From: Blastocladiella emersonii ATCC 22665
Lineage: Eukaryota; Blastocladiomycota; Blastocladiomycetes; Blastocladiales; Blastocladiaceae
Length of the DNA: 64,000 nucleotides
Direction of reading: 5' to 3'
Assembly (NCBI GenBank): GCA_025594325.1
Contig: JANHCV010000005.1
Coordinates: 1,577,501 to 1,641,500 of the forward strand
This document shows positions 41,318 to 54,331 of this stretch, piece by piece. A program made the position numbers and the translations under genes. The notes beneath the pieces were generated by a model. That model did no database searches. It saw nothing but the letters and a program-made list of their open reading frames with translations, and was not told the DNA's origin. Each line of letters begins with the position of its first letter. The first letter of the stretch is position 1.

Positions 41318-41702
41318 CACACTGAGACGGTTCGGATGGGCTTGTAAAAAATACACGGTGAAGAATTCATAATCAGCCCATGCTGACCCTGAGCAAGGGA
41401 GCTGCCCTGAGCCCATCCATGATTGAGAGTTTGATCCCATCGGGTTTTCAGGTGTTCCGCACGCGAGGGCGGAGGGAGATACACTGTTCATGACACGCAA
41501 TCCCCGTACTTTAAGCCGGCCCCGGCCGGGAATGTTGAGCGTATGCATCACAGGCCTCCTCGAAGGGATGCGAGACGCGTTGCGATATCAGGGGGCCAGC
41601 ACGTGTGCCTTGGTCGCCACTCAGTCGCCGCCTCGGGCGCCATCGGCTTGGGCGCGCTCGCTCCCGCCGGTCCTCCCCCCGCACACGACTGAACCCACTA
41701 CC
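41318..41702. promoter_or_regulatory. Promoter of family A copy 2, right arm
   Basis: 41568-41605 carries GCGAGACGCGT, GATATC and CACGTG in plus orientation, about 100-135 bp before the start at 41703. The upstream half is the 3' flank of the F-box gene. Confidence 0.5.
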
Positions 41703-43960
41703 ATGGATCATAATCACTACATGCAACGTGCTCATGAAGCTTATGAAGAGCCACACGGCCGCGCACCAGCTCGGCTCCCTACCGAACTCGCCGCCGCTGT
41801 GTTCCGTCTCGCGGCGCCGCGCACCATTGTCGCGGCCGCCTCGGCGTCGTTCAATAATCTCGCACACGAGGAGCCTGTTTACACCTTTTGGACCAAGTCC
41901 ACTGTCAACCGTCTTCTCGCTTTGAGCCCTGATGGTCTCCCGTTGGATAATGCCCTTGACCGCCTTTTGTCCGTGAGGCCCCGAGCCCCGCACTCCATCT
42001 TTTTGAGCCTCGCCAAACTCCTCTGTCGCCGGAGCTTGACCAATCGCCTCAGTATGGACGCGCTTCAACAACGTTTACGAACGACACTCTCCGATCGCTC
42101 GGACGATATCTTGGCGAGCCCTCATGCGACACTTGTTCGCCTTGTCGTTGCACTCCTTTTCAAAAAGTGGCTTGACCCTGCTCACCAAATCATCGTCTTC
42201 ATTGCGACCGAAGCACCGGTTCTACTCGACGTCACTTTGAAGCTCGAGGAGTGGCTCTCAGTCCTCCTCAACTCGAATTACGCCCCCGAAGAGCGAGACC
42301 TCCCGCAGCATCCCGTCCGATTCATCGATGCTCTCTGTTACGCTGCCGCCACGTTCTTCACGCTGACCTTTTTCAAGGAGATTGTCGACGATCCTCGCTT
42401 CCGTGCCGACAAATCGGACATTGCTGGACTGTTTCGCACGGCCACGTCAGCGGAATTCGCGCTGCACGCCGCGCGAGAGCTGATCCTTGATGACGAGCTT
42501 ACCGTTCACTTCAAGCGGCACTTTGACTGGGTCATTGAACACAGTTCGCCAGTGCCAATTTCTCATGCCGTTTGGAAGGTATACGTCCACTCGTCTGTTA
42601 ACTTGGGTCCCGCTGCGTTCATCCCGATGCTTGATGCTTATCCGGATCAGGTACTGTCGACTCTGGTCTTTGACGATACCATCGGCGACTTCCCCGTTGA
42701 CAGTTGGCTGCTCGGGATCGACCCCGACCCCAAGCTGAGCACTCCGGATGAGCTCGGAAACTTTATCACGGACTGGCAGGACGGCCACCTTGCTGTCGAA
42801 GATCTCGAGCTACTTGACACACACGGTCTCGTTGCTTCGACACGCTGGGCCCATATTCTTGGCGCAGCGATTACTCGCAAACAATTCGACTACGTCAAAC
42901 GACTTCGCGCGCGCCACTCCCTTGATGCCTGGAAGGAATTGATTCTTAGGGGTACGGATCAGGATGCACCTCGTACGCGGGTGAACCTGACTGACCCAGC
43001 CCACCAATTGTAGCGTGGCGGAACGGACAAGGCGGTTCGATCCGTCACATTGAGGGCATTCGCCGGGATGTCTTCCGCTTTGCTCTTGTCCCAAGTTTTC
43101 ATGGCGGCGACGACTGTAAGCTTACTCTGTCCGACTTTATTGACACTTACCGTCGCGACCCTGCTCCTCGCGAGCGCGAGGGCGAGCTGTTCCACGTACT
43201 CTTGGACGACGGTGGTAAATTGGCTATTCCGACCGAGTTCCTGCACTACCTTGACTCGCAGTGTCAGGACGAGGCTTTGGTCTGGTCGGCGTCAGTCGAC
43301 GTCACCTGGCTCCTCGCGTCCGCTTTTTCGGTTCCGGATGCCAAGGAAACTCTCATGGCATCAATCGAGGAGACTGGAGCCGCGCACGTATTTCTTCGCA
43401 TCGTGATTCGCGCGCTTTTCCAGCCCAGCAGCGCCTCTCACGCGCCCGCATGGTGCATCAACTTTGTTGGCACTGACCAGGCACTCTGCAAAAGGTGCCC
43501 CATCACCGCGCAGCGAATTTGGCGCGAGGTTGCCGAAACTCTCTTGGCCTTGAGCGGGCCGTCCCACGTCTCCTCGCTTGTGTACTCTGTCGACAAGCCG
43601 TGGAGCAAGCTGTACTGGGACACCCTTGCGGTCGAGTGCTTGTTTGGGATTTCTTCGGAGCATTCGTGCTCCTGCTGTGCAACCGCCACTCTTCAGCGCA
43701 TCGTCCAAGTCTTGTTCGCCGATGATCCGCAGCGTGCGTTGCGCGGGCTGCGTGACGACGTTTCCAGCAGTGCTATCGCCATGGGCATGATTGACTTTCT
43801 TCCCGATGCCGCTCTGGACTCGGTTCCCGCGGCTGAAGTCTTGGCTTTCTTCCTTCGCTGTCTGCACTTGAGTGGTGCGGTGGCCAAGCTGCCTCGATTT
43901 GCCGAGGTCTTTGCGCGTGTCGCTCCCGAAGCGTTCACGATGGCCAATATCAAGCAGTAA
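41703..43960 (+). CDS. Family A protein, intact copy 2, right arm
   Basis: Exons 41703-42951 and 43014-43960; product identical to the left copy (731 residues). The splice is well supported: reading through gives a stop at 43011-43013 inside the TTGTAG acceptor, while splicing joins LILRG to AWRNGQGG and continues into RFALVPSFHGGDDCKLTLSDF, which parallels RYALVPGPWNGGNVRLVLADF in the copy at 2989. Function unknown. Confidence 0.75.
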
Positions 43961-44317
43961 CGATGCTTGTCCGCCCCGATCACCCTTCCGTTTGTTGAAG
44001 CGTTGAGACGGCTATCAGAGCAACGCGTCGATCTGGGCCCGAGCGCGCTCTAAAAATTCTAGTTTAACTATACATGTTCCTCCTGCCTTGACCCAGCGTT
44101 GTGATTTGGGCCCCCGCGCAGACCTGCCAACTGCTTGGTTGCGGGCTCCTAGCGGAACTGCTTACCGATAGCGCCTGGTCATTGAAGAATCGTGTACTTG
44201 AGGAGCTCAAACAAACGGAAACCGGGGTTCGCGAACACAGGGAGTGGGACGCGTTTGGATATCATGGGTCCGCACGTGTTCGTGAGCCAGGTCGCTTTCG
44301 TCACAGCGGCGCCGGTC
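43961..44317. promoter_or_regulatory. Relic promoter of the broken family A gene, right arm
   Basis: ACGCGT (44249-44254), GATATC (44258-44263) and CACGTG (44273-44278) lie just before the remains of the coding start. No other feature was seen. Confidence 0.4.
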
Positions 44318-46122
44318 GGACGCGGACGAGCTGGTGCGGGCCGTTGTCTGCATGGCTGAGCCCCGCTCCGTGGTCGCAGCTGCATCCGCTTCTCTCCACG
44401 CGACCATTCTCTCGACGAACCAGTTTTCTTCTCGTGGACCGTATCCGTCGCGGGTCGCCTTGGCGCTGTCGCCCTTTGCTGCGATTCCCGCGGTTCGGAC
44501 GCCCTGACTCGCCTACTGAACCTGGACCTTAACCCGCCCGAGGTGAAAGCAAATGTGCGCAATAATGGAGGGCTTTACGAGCCGGCGTTTGTGCCGTTTG
44601 CGGTACTTGTGAACCTGGCCAAGCTTCTTGTCCGCCGGATCCGGCCCAGCCAGGTCAAGCCGGACTTCCTTTCTCAGCAGCTGCTGGCATGTTTTTCCGA
44701 CCGGCATGACTCTGTTCTGACGGCTCCGCTTTCTACTCTCGTCCGACTCGCCTTTGCTCCCGTTTATTACGCGTGGCTCGAGCCCCTTGGACAAGTCCTT
44801 GACTTCATTGCGACCGAGCTGCCACAAGTACTCGACGTACCGCTGCAACTCACGCAGTGGGTTTCCCTGCCGCTTGATCACGTCGATCTGGCCATGGGAC
44901 ACGTCGAGGGCAGCTTACCCTCGCTTCCGGTCCGGTTTATCGATGCCATGGCGTTCCTGGCCGTCCTGTTTTACGAATATCCGTGTTTTACGATGATCAC
45001 CGAGTCTTCGCAATTCGGTGCAGACTCATCAAGTATCGCCGACTTGCTCAATACGGTCTCATCGGTGGACTACGCGCTTTACGCTGCACGGGACCATGTC
45101 GTTAACAGAACCCTTTTACCTCACCATGCCGACTTCTTTGCCTGGACACTCGAGCGCGTTGCGACCATGCCAGCGCTTGTGCAGCAGCTTTACGTACACT
45201 CTGCTGCAACCCTGTGCTACCACACGGCGTTCATTGCGATCCTCTCCCGCTTCCCCGAGTATGTATTGCTTTAAACGCCCGCTTCACCTGGTCGATTTCA
45301 TTAGCGAGTACTGCCGTGAAGCTGACTCCGAGGACACCCAGGAGCCGCTATCTCGATTCCTATGTGACACAAGCAGGGCAGGCTCGTGATACCTCTCGCG
45401 CTGTTTGACTCGTCGCCCCATGACGAAAAACATATCTGGTCGTCTTCGCTTGATCTGACGAGGCTTTTTGCTCATGCATACGCGAAGGAGGATACCAGGG
45501 ATCGGCTTTTAAATGCCATTGACGCGACTGGTGCCGCATACATGTTCCTTCGCGTTGCGGTCTACGCCTTGCTTGAGCCCCTCGATGGCGGACCTACCGG
45601 TGCTTACACTTGGCTCAAGTATTTGTGCGACGCGGATGTAAACCTTTGCCCCCGCTGTCCCATTACAGCGCAACCGGCTTGGCGCGATCTCGTGGAGGCG
45701 TTACTTCCCCTGGTCACCTGGCGCCTCTCGTCTCCTCCGTTGACGACGTTTGAATGAAGCTGGGTGAGTTCGGTGTTTCTGATAGCCTCGTGTCGCGACA
45801 TCAGCCCGCTTGCTCCTGCGATCACAAGGCCTCCACCCGGCTTGGCCTCTGTCTCTTGTTTGAGAGCGATCCACCGCAAGCCTTTGCTACACCGCGAAAC
45901 GATCTCGACCCGAACCGTGGTGTGAGACGCGTTCCAGTGGGCATCGTGTTCTTTATTCCCGACGGCGCGCTCGACCGATTCCCAGTTCCCGAGGTGTTGG
46001 CTCTCTTCATCCGTGTCTTGGTCGCAAATGGCTGCCAACGGAACTTGGACGCCCGTTGGCTTGTCCGCGAGTTTGAGCGAATCGCCCCCGAAGCGTTTAA
46101 GCTGTTTGATCTCGACGTGTAA
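44318..46122 (+). pseudogene. Family A gene, heavily broken, right copy
   Basis: Mirror of 22498-24302, with the same frameshifts and the same deletion across the exon 1/exon 2 junction (after SRFPEYVL at about 45265). The largest surviving open piece is 44543-45274. The identical lesions show that conversion, or a recent origin, keeps even non-functional DNA identical between the arms. Confidence 0.8.
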
Positions 46123-46497
46123 TCGTGCGCGTGCACCCTGCCCTCTAATTTGATTTGTTGTTGTCGTTGCCAAACCTCGCCCCGCTTCGTTCTGTCCCCA
46201 TGCACCTCATGAACAATCCAAGCGTCGCGTCGCGTCGCGTTGCGAAGCCCTCGAAGTGCGTTACGTAGCAACAAGCATCGTCAACCTCCATAAAGTTTTT
46301 TTTTTTTCGAGCCAAAGTTATCATCAGTGTATAGCGCTCTCAAAACGTGTGCGGCACGCGCAGTTCTCTCGAACATGGCCTCGTCTGGGTGATCACATGT
46401 TATGATCACCGCGACCCCAAATCGCTCCAAAGCGCACGCGGACGCAGTCGCAGGGGTACGATGATAAGTTAACAAATCGCATTTGTTCATCAACAAG
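46123..46497. other. Gap with hairpin and 12-T run, right arm
   Basis: Mirror of 22123-22497: T12 at 46296-46307, hairpin at 46388-46410. No gene was seen. Confidence 0.5.
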
Positions 46498-49400
46498 CTA
46501 GAGGGGTCGGGTACAATCAAGGAGGCAAATATTGGATGGATCAGGTGTGTCGGACCGGGGCAAATGGCAGGAGCATCGTCTTGGGAGATGGGGCTGCAGC
46601 AGCGCATAAACTTCGGCCGGGAAGTGCGGATCGGTGGTCGGGGCGGGCCGGCTTCCCGTCCCTGTGAGAATGGTGACGCAAAGTTCCGCGAATATGATCG
46701 CGTTGTCCCTCGTCTGGAACTTGACGGAGCCAACGGCGGAAGCGGAAAGCTGTGCGAGGGCCGCTGGAAACAGCGGTTGGGCGTGAGGGGCAAAGGCGAT
46801 GGCGCACTTGAGCGCCGGAATCGGCTCGATCCCTGGACCCGCGGGTGGGAGAAGAATGAGCTGCCGCGGAATCACAAGTCCAATGACAAGCCCGGATTCC
46901 TGCATAGAAACCTCGATGAGACGCGTGGTCGGGTCCGCGGCCAGATCAAAGATGGTCTTGATCGTCTCGATCGCGAAATGAACAGGTCGCCGAGATACAA
47001 GGTTTTGAAACATGTCGCCGATCCCAAGTCCCGCGATGCGTTTGAGCGCAAGTTGGATGGGAAGCTCGCTCGGGAGGAAAGTTCTCCCACGCCCAAACCT
47101 GGGCAGCGGGCGCACGAGCCCCGCCTGCCTGCGTGCAGCCCCGAGAATGCGCTTGAGAACGATTTGGACCGTGCGTGTGGCGCGCGAGACGTTGATACTT
47201 GCAATGGTCACGGGCGACGGCAACCACATCACCTGGGACTCGCTGCGGCCACGGTTGCAAATCATGAGCGCGACTGCACCGCGGCTAGGCGGTACCTCTG
47301 GCCCGACGGGCTGCTCAATCGTGGAGAAGCGTGCACGTGGCGGAATGGTAAGCGTAAGTTCGACGCGATCCATGTGATCAGCGGCGTGAGCGACCGGAAG
47401 AGTCAGCTTGTCCAGCACCGCGTCGTACGGGTCGCGAGCCGCAAAGATACCGCGAGCGGGACCAAGGAACGCGTTCGTTGGAACTGGAGTTGCCGTCAGC
47501 GAGGAAAGTGCTCGAGTGAGGGGGAGAGTTGGAGTAATCGCTGTGTCATGGCACATGCGTTTTAGTCCACTCTCGCTTCCCTTCTTCAAGGAAAACGGAA
47601 CGAGCTGCCCGCCAAGCAGCTCGCGAGTCGGACCACGGTCACCAAGGGTGGAGATGAAATCGCGATAAACGCCAAGCGAGGCGTTTTGAGCCAACTTGGC
47701 AACATCGTCAGTGAGGTAAAACTTGATGCGCACGCTTCGAGGTTCAAGTGGAAGCGTCTCGACATTGATGGAGTTGAGCTGGAGCGTTTTGCCATCAATC
47801 GCGATCTCGACGCTCAAGTACGAAGGGTGGAGAAAAGCACTGTTGCCAAGCGGGAGCGTTAATTCGAAACAGCTGCCTTGATGGGTTTTGCCGCTGTGGC
47901 CCACGCCGTAGAGGGCCAAGGTAACTTCGGTCTCGAGGCGAGTGCGAGGCATCGCTTCCAGAAGTATCGGCCAAAGCGTAATGGTGAAGCACTTGGACGG
48001 CGACCAAGTCGGAACAGCGCCCGAGTCCACGATGCGGCCGGCGGCGAGCGCGAACGAAACCAGCTTTGGCAGGACGGCGCCGGTGCTGTACGTACCAACT
48101 ACAATGCGCTCTCAGCGTCAGTGACCGTGCATGGCACATAGTTGACATGAAATAACCGCACGGAGCGTTGAGGGTGAGTCGAGTGTCGTGGCGCAGGTGA
48201 GGAGCGCATTAATGAGGAACGGGGACCGCCGAATCGAGATCGGAACAGTCGGCGCGGGAAGCTTGTAAAATCAAAAGTATTCAACGCGTTGGTGCACCGC
48301 ATCGCTGTACTGGACGTGGTTTGTGACGAGGTTAAGCCAGTGCCCGTCTTCGGGGAGCTCGAGCAAGCCAATCCCAAAAAGCGTTGCAAAAAAATTCAAT
48401 TGGGAGCCCCGTCGAGGAAGCCAAATATAAAGCGCGTGAGAGACCAACGGTCCCAGGAAGGGCCGACATTGACAGGATATGCGGGCGTTGCGGCGTGCAA
48501 GGCGCCGGCTTGAGAAGTGGCGAGGCGTGGACGAGCACGTTGAGCAGTCCGACCGAGTCCTGAAGACGGACCGTGTCAATGACGTCGAATCGCATCTTGG
48601 GGTCGGCGGCGAGTAATTCCATGAATCGGATAGCGTGGCCGACAGCAGCAGAAACTTGGTGCTGGGGCTGTGCGTCGCGGCCAAACGCTGCACGAAGAGC
48701 TGCAACCCGATCCCGGACCTCCTCGAACAAGCGCGCTTCCGGCGACTCGGAAGCCACGTAAACATCAAGCGACTCGAAGGGCAGCGCAGTAGTCTGAAAG
48801 GCATAATACACGGTTCCGTCGGCGCGCGTGAGAAGAAAGGTCGGATTGACAAGAAGCGCAGCGGTGCAGGCGGGGTCGATGGCAAACGTCTGGTCGGCGG
48901 CGAAGCGCTCGACGAGGCACGCGATGCGGCTATCGCGCGACCGCGTCAGATGTTCGCCAAATCGAGCTCGCATGCGCTCGGTGTAGAACTTGCCAAGTGT
49001 CGTGCTGTTCGTTTCGCGGACGACTGAGCTCCAGTGGGACTGCAACTGCACGTACCGTGCCCGTTGCTCGAACAGGGTGTCGAGAGACCAGTCGACGTTG
49101 AGCCATGACTGCCAGCAGTTGCGCACAGCAAGCAGAGTGTCCGTGTTGAAGAACGAGAGTGAAGCCGCGGACGAGGCGGTCCAGTCGCGATCGAGGCAGG
49201 CGCGCAGCTGACCGTTCCAGAAAGTGCGAGTTTCGGGCTCGAGGAGGAGCGAGTACCAGAGCTGAGCAACGTGCCGAGAAAGCGGCTCGCCGTCGTCCGA
49301 CTCGTGCTCGGTGACCGCGTGTAAGATGAGCAAATTCCGAGCGAGCGCCTCGGGGCGAATGTCGTTGATCAAGAAGTGAATCGCGCGCGTGTCATCCTTG

Positions 49401-49699
49401 GTGCGCGCATCGGCGACCGTCCGCGCAACGTCGCGGAGGTCGCAGCACGCTAGGGCGAGCACCTGTGTCGGCTCAGTCGTCGACGGGACGTCGTACATGA
49501 GAAGGTCTCGCGCGTGCGCCGGGCTATAGGGAGCGTATTCCTCGGACTGCTCGTGACAGGTGCGCGAACGACAGGTCAGGGGCGGCGGCGGGAGCTGCTC
49601 TCCTGAGGGCGGCCCCACGTCGTCGACAGGCGGCGGCGGCGCAGGTCCGCGGCCTTTGCCGGTAGTTACATTAGCTTTCGTCTTCTTCTTTGCTCCCAT
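46498..49699 (-). pseudogene. Second DUF4470 gene (family B), broken, right copy
   Basis: Mirror of 18921-22122 with the same lesions: a seven-base homopolymer frameshift near 48390, a premature stop near 48273, and a frame change near 46585. About 450 codons at the 5' end and about 500 at the 3' end are open but out of frame with each other. Confidence 0.8.
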
Positions 49700-50184
49700 G
49701 GTTCTGTGAGGTGGGGAGCTGCGGTCGGAAACGCGGGCGCACCGGCCAAGTGCAGCCGAGTTTGCACCCGCTCGCAAGTCGCGTGGCGACCTGTCAAACA
49801 CATCAACTCGTCTCGCAGCGGCCGATGCGTCGATTTCGACACGACCGCGCCGGCCGCCAAACCAGCTCAACTCAACTCATAAAGGCCCAAGATTTAACAC
49901 TTCTCAGCGGGTACGCGAACGACGGTGATGCGGGAGCCGCTGACGCGTTCTTGAGCCTCGTGGAGCGCCGCGAACGCGAGCCCGAGAATCACGCGAAGAG
50001 AGACGCGCGCGTCCACGATGCTGGCCGGCTGATGCTGAACGCCCCATCCGTCTTCCACCGCGACTGCGAAAAGCACGAGCACGACGGTCCTTGCACACGC
50101 TTAACTTACGTAAACAGCGAACATGTATTAACTTCATAGCAAAACGCCCGAACACCGGAAACAGCACCACGGGACCCAAGAGCG
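49700..50184. other. Intergenic region between the tandem DUF4470 copies, right arm
   Basis: Mirror of 18436-18920, containing the relic of the small hydrophobic ORF (49894-50082, minus strand) and the duplicated upstream block. Nothing else was seen. Confidence 0.4.
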
Positions 50185-53100
50185 CTAGATCGGGGTGAAG
50201 GGGAGGATCCGCAAGTCGATGAGGTTGGGTTGCAGGCGCGCGTAGAATTCGGGCGGGAAGCGAGAATCCAAGGGTGGGGCGGAGAGTGTTGGAGACCCAA
50301 AGGAAAAGAAGAGACAGATCTGATGAAAATGGTCGTCACTTGACTCAAATGTGAGCGACCGCACTGCAGCGGCAGGGAAGTGATCCCTCGCTGTCGAGAG
50401 TAAAATCGGAGGATCGGGGGTGGGTTTGTTGTACGACCCAAGATAGAACTTGGGCGCGTGAGCCAGGGAGCACTCGATGACCGGGATCGGCGCGAGCCCG
50501 GGACCCGCCGGCGGCGCAAGCGCCAGATTGTTGGGAATAATGACGGCGAGCACATCCTCGTCCCTGCTCGACTTGATCTCGATGAGCCGCGTGACCGGGT
50601 CGGCCGCCGAGGTAAACAAAGCCTTGAACAACTCAAGAGTAAGCTTGGCGAGAGCATGTTCTTCCGTCCCCGCGAAGGCATCACCAATCTCGGTGGAAAC
50701 AGTTTGATTGAGGGCAAGCTGCATCGGGAGATCAGTAACCCGACACTTCTTGATGCGCCCAACCCTGGGCGGCATACAAAAGATACCAGATTCAAAGTAG
50801 CCTCGACCAAGTGCCCGTTTGAGAACGACAAGAACTGAACGTTGGGCCCGCGAAACGACAACGTCAGACATGATCACACGCGACGGAAGGAAGTAGAGCA
50901 CTTCGACAACGCTGGTGCTGCCGACTGAGATCCCGGCAGCCCCAAAGGCTGCCCTCTCACCATTTGCCGAAGCTCGCTTGATGGCAGCATTGATCTCGCG
51001 CTTCGGAATGGCCAGAGTGAGCTCAATTCGATCAGGAAAGTCGGCAGCGTGCGTGACCGGGAGCAACACCGGGGTCTTTGGTGCACCCTTTGGCGGCTTG
51101 CGAGAAGCCAGAACGCCGCGAGCCAACGCGTGGAAGGTATTACATGGGACTCGCGTCACGACCGCTGACGAGAGCGGAACGGGCAGACCGCCAAGAAGCT
51201 CGCTCGGCTGAGCATGGACGCCTGGGACCACCACAAACTGGCGATGGAAGCTCACATTCGCGCCGGCGGCGAAGCGTCGCGCAAGGTGCTGCGACATGAA
51301 GAGCTTGACGAGCGCAACCCGCGAGTCGGATGGCGACAGCTCGAAGACGAGCGAACTGAATTGATAAGATTGATCGCGAGCCGTGACGATGGCCGTCAAG
51401 TACGACGGCGGCGGCGGCGTCCTGGCCGTCGCGTTGTCATCAAGTGGCAAGTTGAACTCAAAACAAACGTGCTGCTTGCCGTCACTCTTCTCTTCGAGGC
51501 CAAAGAGCGAAACAGCGTTCGACATCTCGACCTGGCTGCACGGCATCGAATCGAAAAGCTTCGTCCAGAATTCAGGTGGTAAGCTCGTTGAGGGCGAAGC
51601 GGCCTGCTTGGCCCCCGACCAAGTGAGCCGGCCCGCTGCAAGCGCAACCGCAATGAGCTTCGGGATAATCGCGCAGTTGCCGTAAGGAGCGGCTACAGCA
51701 GTTACTCGAGTGTCAGTGAGTCCGCCGCGGTTACTCGCCGTGAGCGAGGATGACATACCCGGCGGCGATGCGTCGAAGTGAGCTGCGCAACGGATGAGAG
51801 CTTCGCGAAGGAAGGGCGAGTTTGCAATTGAGATAGGAACTGTCGGGGACGCGAGCTGGGAGAAACTCAAGTACTGGACGCGCTGATGAACGGTTTCGTC
51901 GTGATCATAGAAATGGCTGACAAGGTTTATCCAGTCTCCGTCCGCAGGTTGCTCGAGAAGCCCAACACCAAAAAGCGTTTGGAACAACTCAGTGGGAAGT
52001 CCAGTCGCCGCATCCAGGTACGCTTTCTGGCCAGAAGCGATTTGAGCGGCGCGAGTCGAGTAGGTGAAAATAACTGGGCCCCCAGGCCCAAAGCGGTGTG
52101 AAGGCTTGAGGAGCGCGGTTGAGTGAACGAGGACGTTGAGCAGGCCGACCGAGTCCTGGAGGTTGTTCGTGTCCACAACGTCAAAGCGCTGTTCCGGGTC
52201 CGCTGCGAGCTGTTCCATGAAGCAAACCGCGTGGCCGACCGCGACCGACAGTTTGTGCCGAGGCCTCGCGTCGCGACCAAAGGCCGCATGAAGGGCCGTG
52301 GTCCAGTCCCAAACGTCGTCGAGCAAGCGCAAGTCGGGCGATTCGGTCGTGACGTTGATGTCGAGCGATTCGAACGGAAGAGCGAGATCCGGCACCGCGT
52401 AGTACACGGTGCCATTGGCGCGAGCGAGCAGGAAGGTCGGGTTGACAACTGCTGCCGAAACGGAGGCGGGGTTGACCGCAAAGGTGCGGTCGGTGGCGGG
52501 GCGCTCGGCCGTGCACGCGATCCGGCTCGCGCGCGCCCGCGCCAAGTGCTTGCCGAAGCGCGCCAGATTCCGCTCGACGTAGCCCTGCGCAAGGTGCTTC
52601 GCGGTGGCGTCGCGAATGGCCGGGTCCCAATGCGACTCGATGTACCGCGTCCGATGTTCGAGGAGCGTCTCGACGGACCAGCCGACGTTGAGCCACGAGC
52701 GCCAGCAGTGGCGTACGGCGCGCAGCGTCTCGTCGTCAAAGGTCGAGAGCGAAGCCGCGGAAGACTCGGCCCAGTCCACGTCGAGACAGGCACGCATATT
52801 GGCTTCCCAGAAAGCACGGGTTTCGGGCTCGAGGAACAGCGAGAACCAAAGCTGAGCAACGTGGCGCGCAAGAGACTCGTCGACCATGGCGCTCGTGGAG
52901 ACGGCGTGAAGGATGAGCAAGTTGCGCGCAAGCACCTCGGGGCGGATATCGTTGAGCAAGAAACGAAGGTCGGCGGCACCGAATTTCACTTGGTCGTCCT
53001 GCACAGTGCGCGCAAGGTCGCGAAGATCGCCGCAACCAACGACCAGGAGGCTGGCATGGCCGTAGTCATCGGGTGTGTACTTTCGGAACGATTCGCCACC

Positions 53101-53271
53101 AACGACGTAGTGGTACATCAATAGGTCTCGCGGATGAGCCGTGTTGCAGGGCCGAAAGACGTCCGACTGCTCGTCGCAGATGCGCGGACGGCAGGTCAGC
53201 ACTGGCGAGCCGAGCGTCCGGCTGTTGCCGGAAGTTCCATTAGCTTTCGTCTTCTTCTTCTTTGCAGCCAT
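50185..53271 (-). CDS. DUF4470-domain protein (family B), intact right copy
   Basis: Same 1028-residue product as the gene at 15349-18435: Lys-rich start, DUF4470 core in the first ~220 residues, and a long C-terminal region found only in the paralogues here. No difference from the left copy was found. Confidence 0.75.
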   Translation of the reverse strand: MAAKKKKTKANGTSGNSRTLGSPVLTCRPRICDEQSDVFRPCNTAHPRDLLMYHYVVGGESFRKYTPDDYGHASLLVVGCGDLRDLARTVQDDQVKFGAADLRFLLNDIRPEVLARNLLILHAVSTSAMVDESLARHVAQLWFSLFLEPETRAFWEANMRACLDVDWAESSAASLSTFDDETLRAVRHCWRSWLNVGWSVETLLEHRTRYIESHWDPAIRDATAKHLAQGYVERNLARFGKHLARARASRIACTAERPATDRTFAVNPASVSAAVVNPTFLLARANGTVYYAVPDLALPFESLDINVTTESPDLRLLDDVWDWTTALHAAFGRDARPRHKLSVAVGHAVCFMEQLAADPEQRFDVVDTNNLQDSVGLLNVLVHSTALLKPSHRFGPGGPVIFTYSTRAAQIASGQKAYLDAATGLPTELFQTLFGVGLLEQPADGDWINLVSHFYDHDETVHQRVQYLSFSQLASPTVPISIANSPFLREALIRCAAHFDASPPGMSSSLTASNRGGLTDTRVTAVAAPYGNCAIIPKLIAVALAAGRLTWSGAKQAASPSTSLPPEFWTKLFDSMPCSQVEMSNAVSLFGLEEKSDGKQHVCFEFNLPLDDNATARTPPPPSYLTAIVTARDQSYQFSSLVFELSPSDSRVALVKLFMSQHLARRFAAGANVSFHRQFVVVPGVHAQPSELLGGLPVPLSSAVVTRVPCNTFHALARGVLASRKPPKGAPKTPVLLPVTHAADFPDRIELTLAIPKREINAAIKRASANGERAAFGAAGISVGSTSVVEVLYFLPSRVIMSDVVVSRAQRSVLVVLKRALGRGYFESGIFCMPPRVGRIKKCRVTDLPMQLALNQTVSTEIGDAFAGTEEHALAKLTLELFKALFTSAADPVTRLIEIKSSRDEDVLAVIIPNNLALAPPAGPGLAPIPVIECSLAHAPKFYLGSYNKPTPDPPILLSTARDHFPAAAVRSLTFESSDDHFHQICLFFSFGSPTLSAPPLDSRFPPEFYARLQPNLIDLRILPFTPI

Positions 53272-54331
53272 AGTTCATCGCGAGGGAGAGGAGAGGAGGT
53301 TGCAGCGTGCCGGCGAAGGCAAGCCGACGTGTCTCACGCTGTGGCTTGCTCCTGCCTGCCAAGCCCGTCAACTTGTCTCGCCGGGCGCGACGGACGCGTC
53401 GCGGGTGTTGAGCTCGCCTCGCTGATCAACATACGTTCTCGCGCCGTGGAGCGCCGCGGAGACGAGCGCGTGTCACGCGAGGCACACGACTGCGTAAAGT
53501 TCATTCGCGGTGAGAAATTTGTTCGTGCGGGCGCGGCGCGGACCGCCTTGAAGCGCGGTGACGAGTGGCTGGTTGCCGATGAGCACAAGCACGGTCCAGG
53601 CTGCTGTCGCGCGCAACGAGGCCACGAGCACGAACGAGACGGAAATCCACTGGCGGAACAGGCCGCCGACCTTGCGGATCGCCTCGGTGCATCCCGCGTG
53701 TAGAAACTGTACCGCCATGAGCGGCGCACTGCTGTTCGCGATGGCCGTGGTCCTATCCTGGGGCGCGGCCGCCGTCTTGTCGCTGGCGGTGCGCTTGAGC
53801 TGGAAGCTGGCGACAGTCGACGCGCGGTGGACCGTCTACTGTTACCGCTCTGCGCGTGCAGTCGACAGAGCCGTCCAAGGATCATCAAGTGATGATCTAG
53901 AAGCCCGCGAACGTGATTATGAAGCACGCGTCGCGATACCACGTGGGCAGGGCACAGGGCGCAGGAAGGGCCGGGGGTGGTTCCTGCCAGGGCAGCGATG
54001 GCCAGCGGTTGCACGCGTCTCAGTGGCCTGGATCCATCGCCCAGATGATCTGCGACGGAGTGACTGGCTCGCCGAGAAGCCGTCGTGGCTTGCTCGTTGC
54101 ACGGCAGCCCCGGTTCGCCGATACGGTGGGCTGAAACAGATCACTGCGGCGCCGCCTCCGCCTTCCCGTCATGGGTCTCTCCCATCCATCTTGATCCATC
54201 GACCGAGGACGAGGAACCAGGGACCGGGCGTCCGCCCACGACGATCCATGGCCGCGTCGACTACAAAAGTCCGGGGCCGCCCCGCGAGCCAACACCCGCA
54301 ACCACCGCACTTGCGCATCACACTTGCCACC
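53272..54331. other. DUF4470/permease intergenic region, right arm
   Basis: Mirror of 14289-15348. The small hydrophobic ORF is at 53473-53718 on the minus strand, the palindrome at 53880-53897, and ACGCGT-GATACCACGTG at 53926-53945, about 390 bp before the permease start and in its orientation. Confidence 0.35.
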
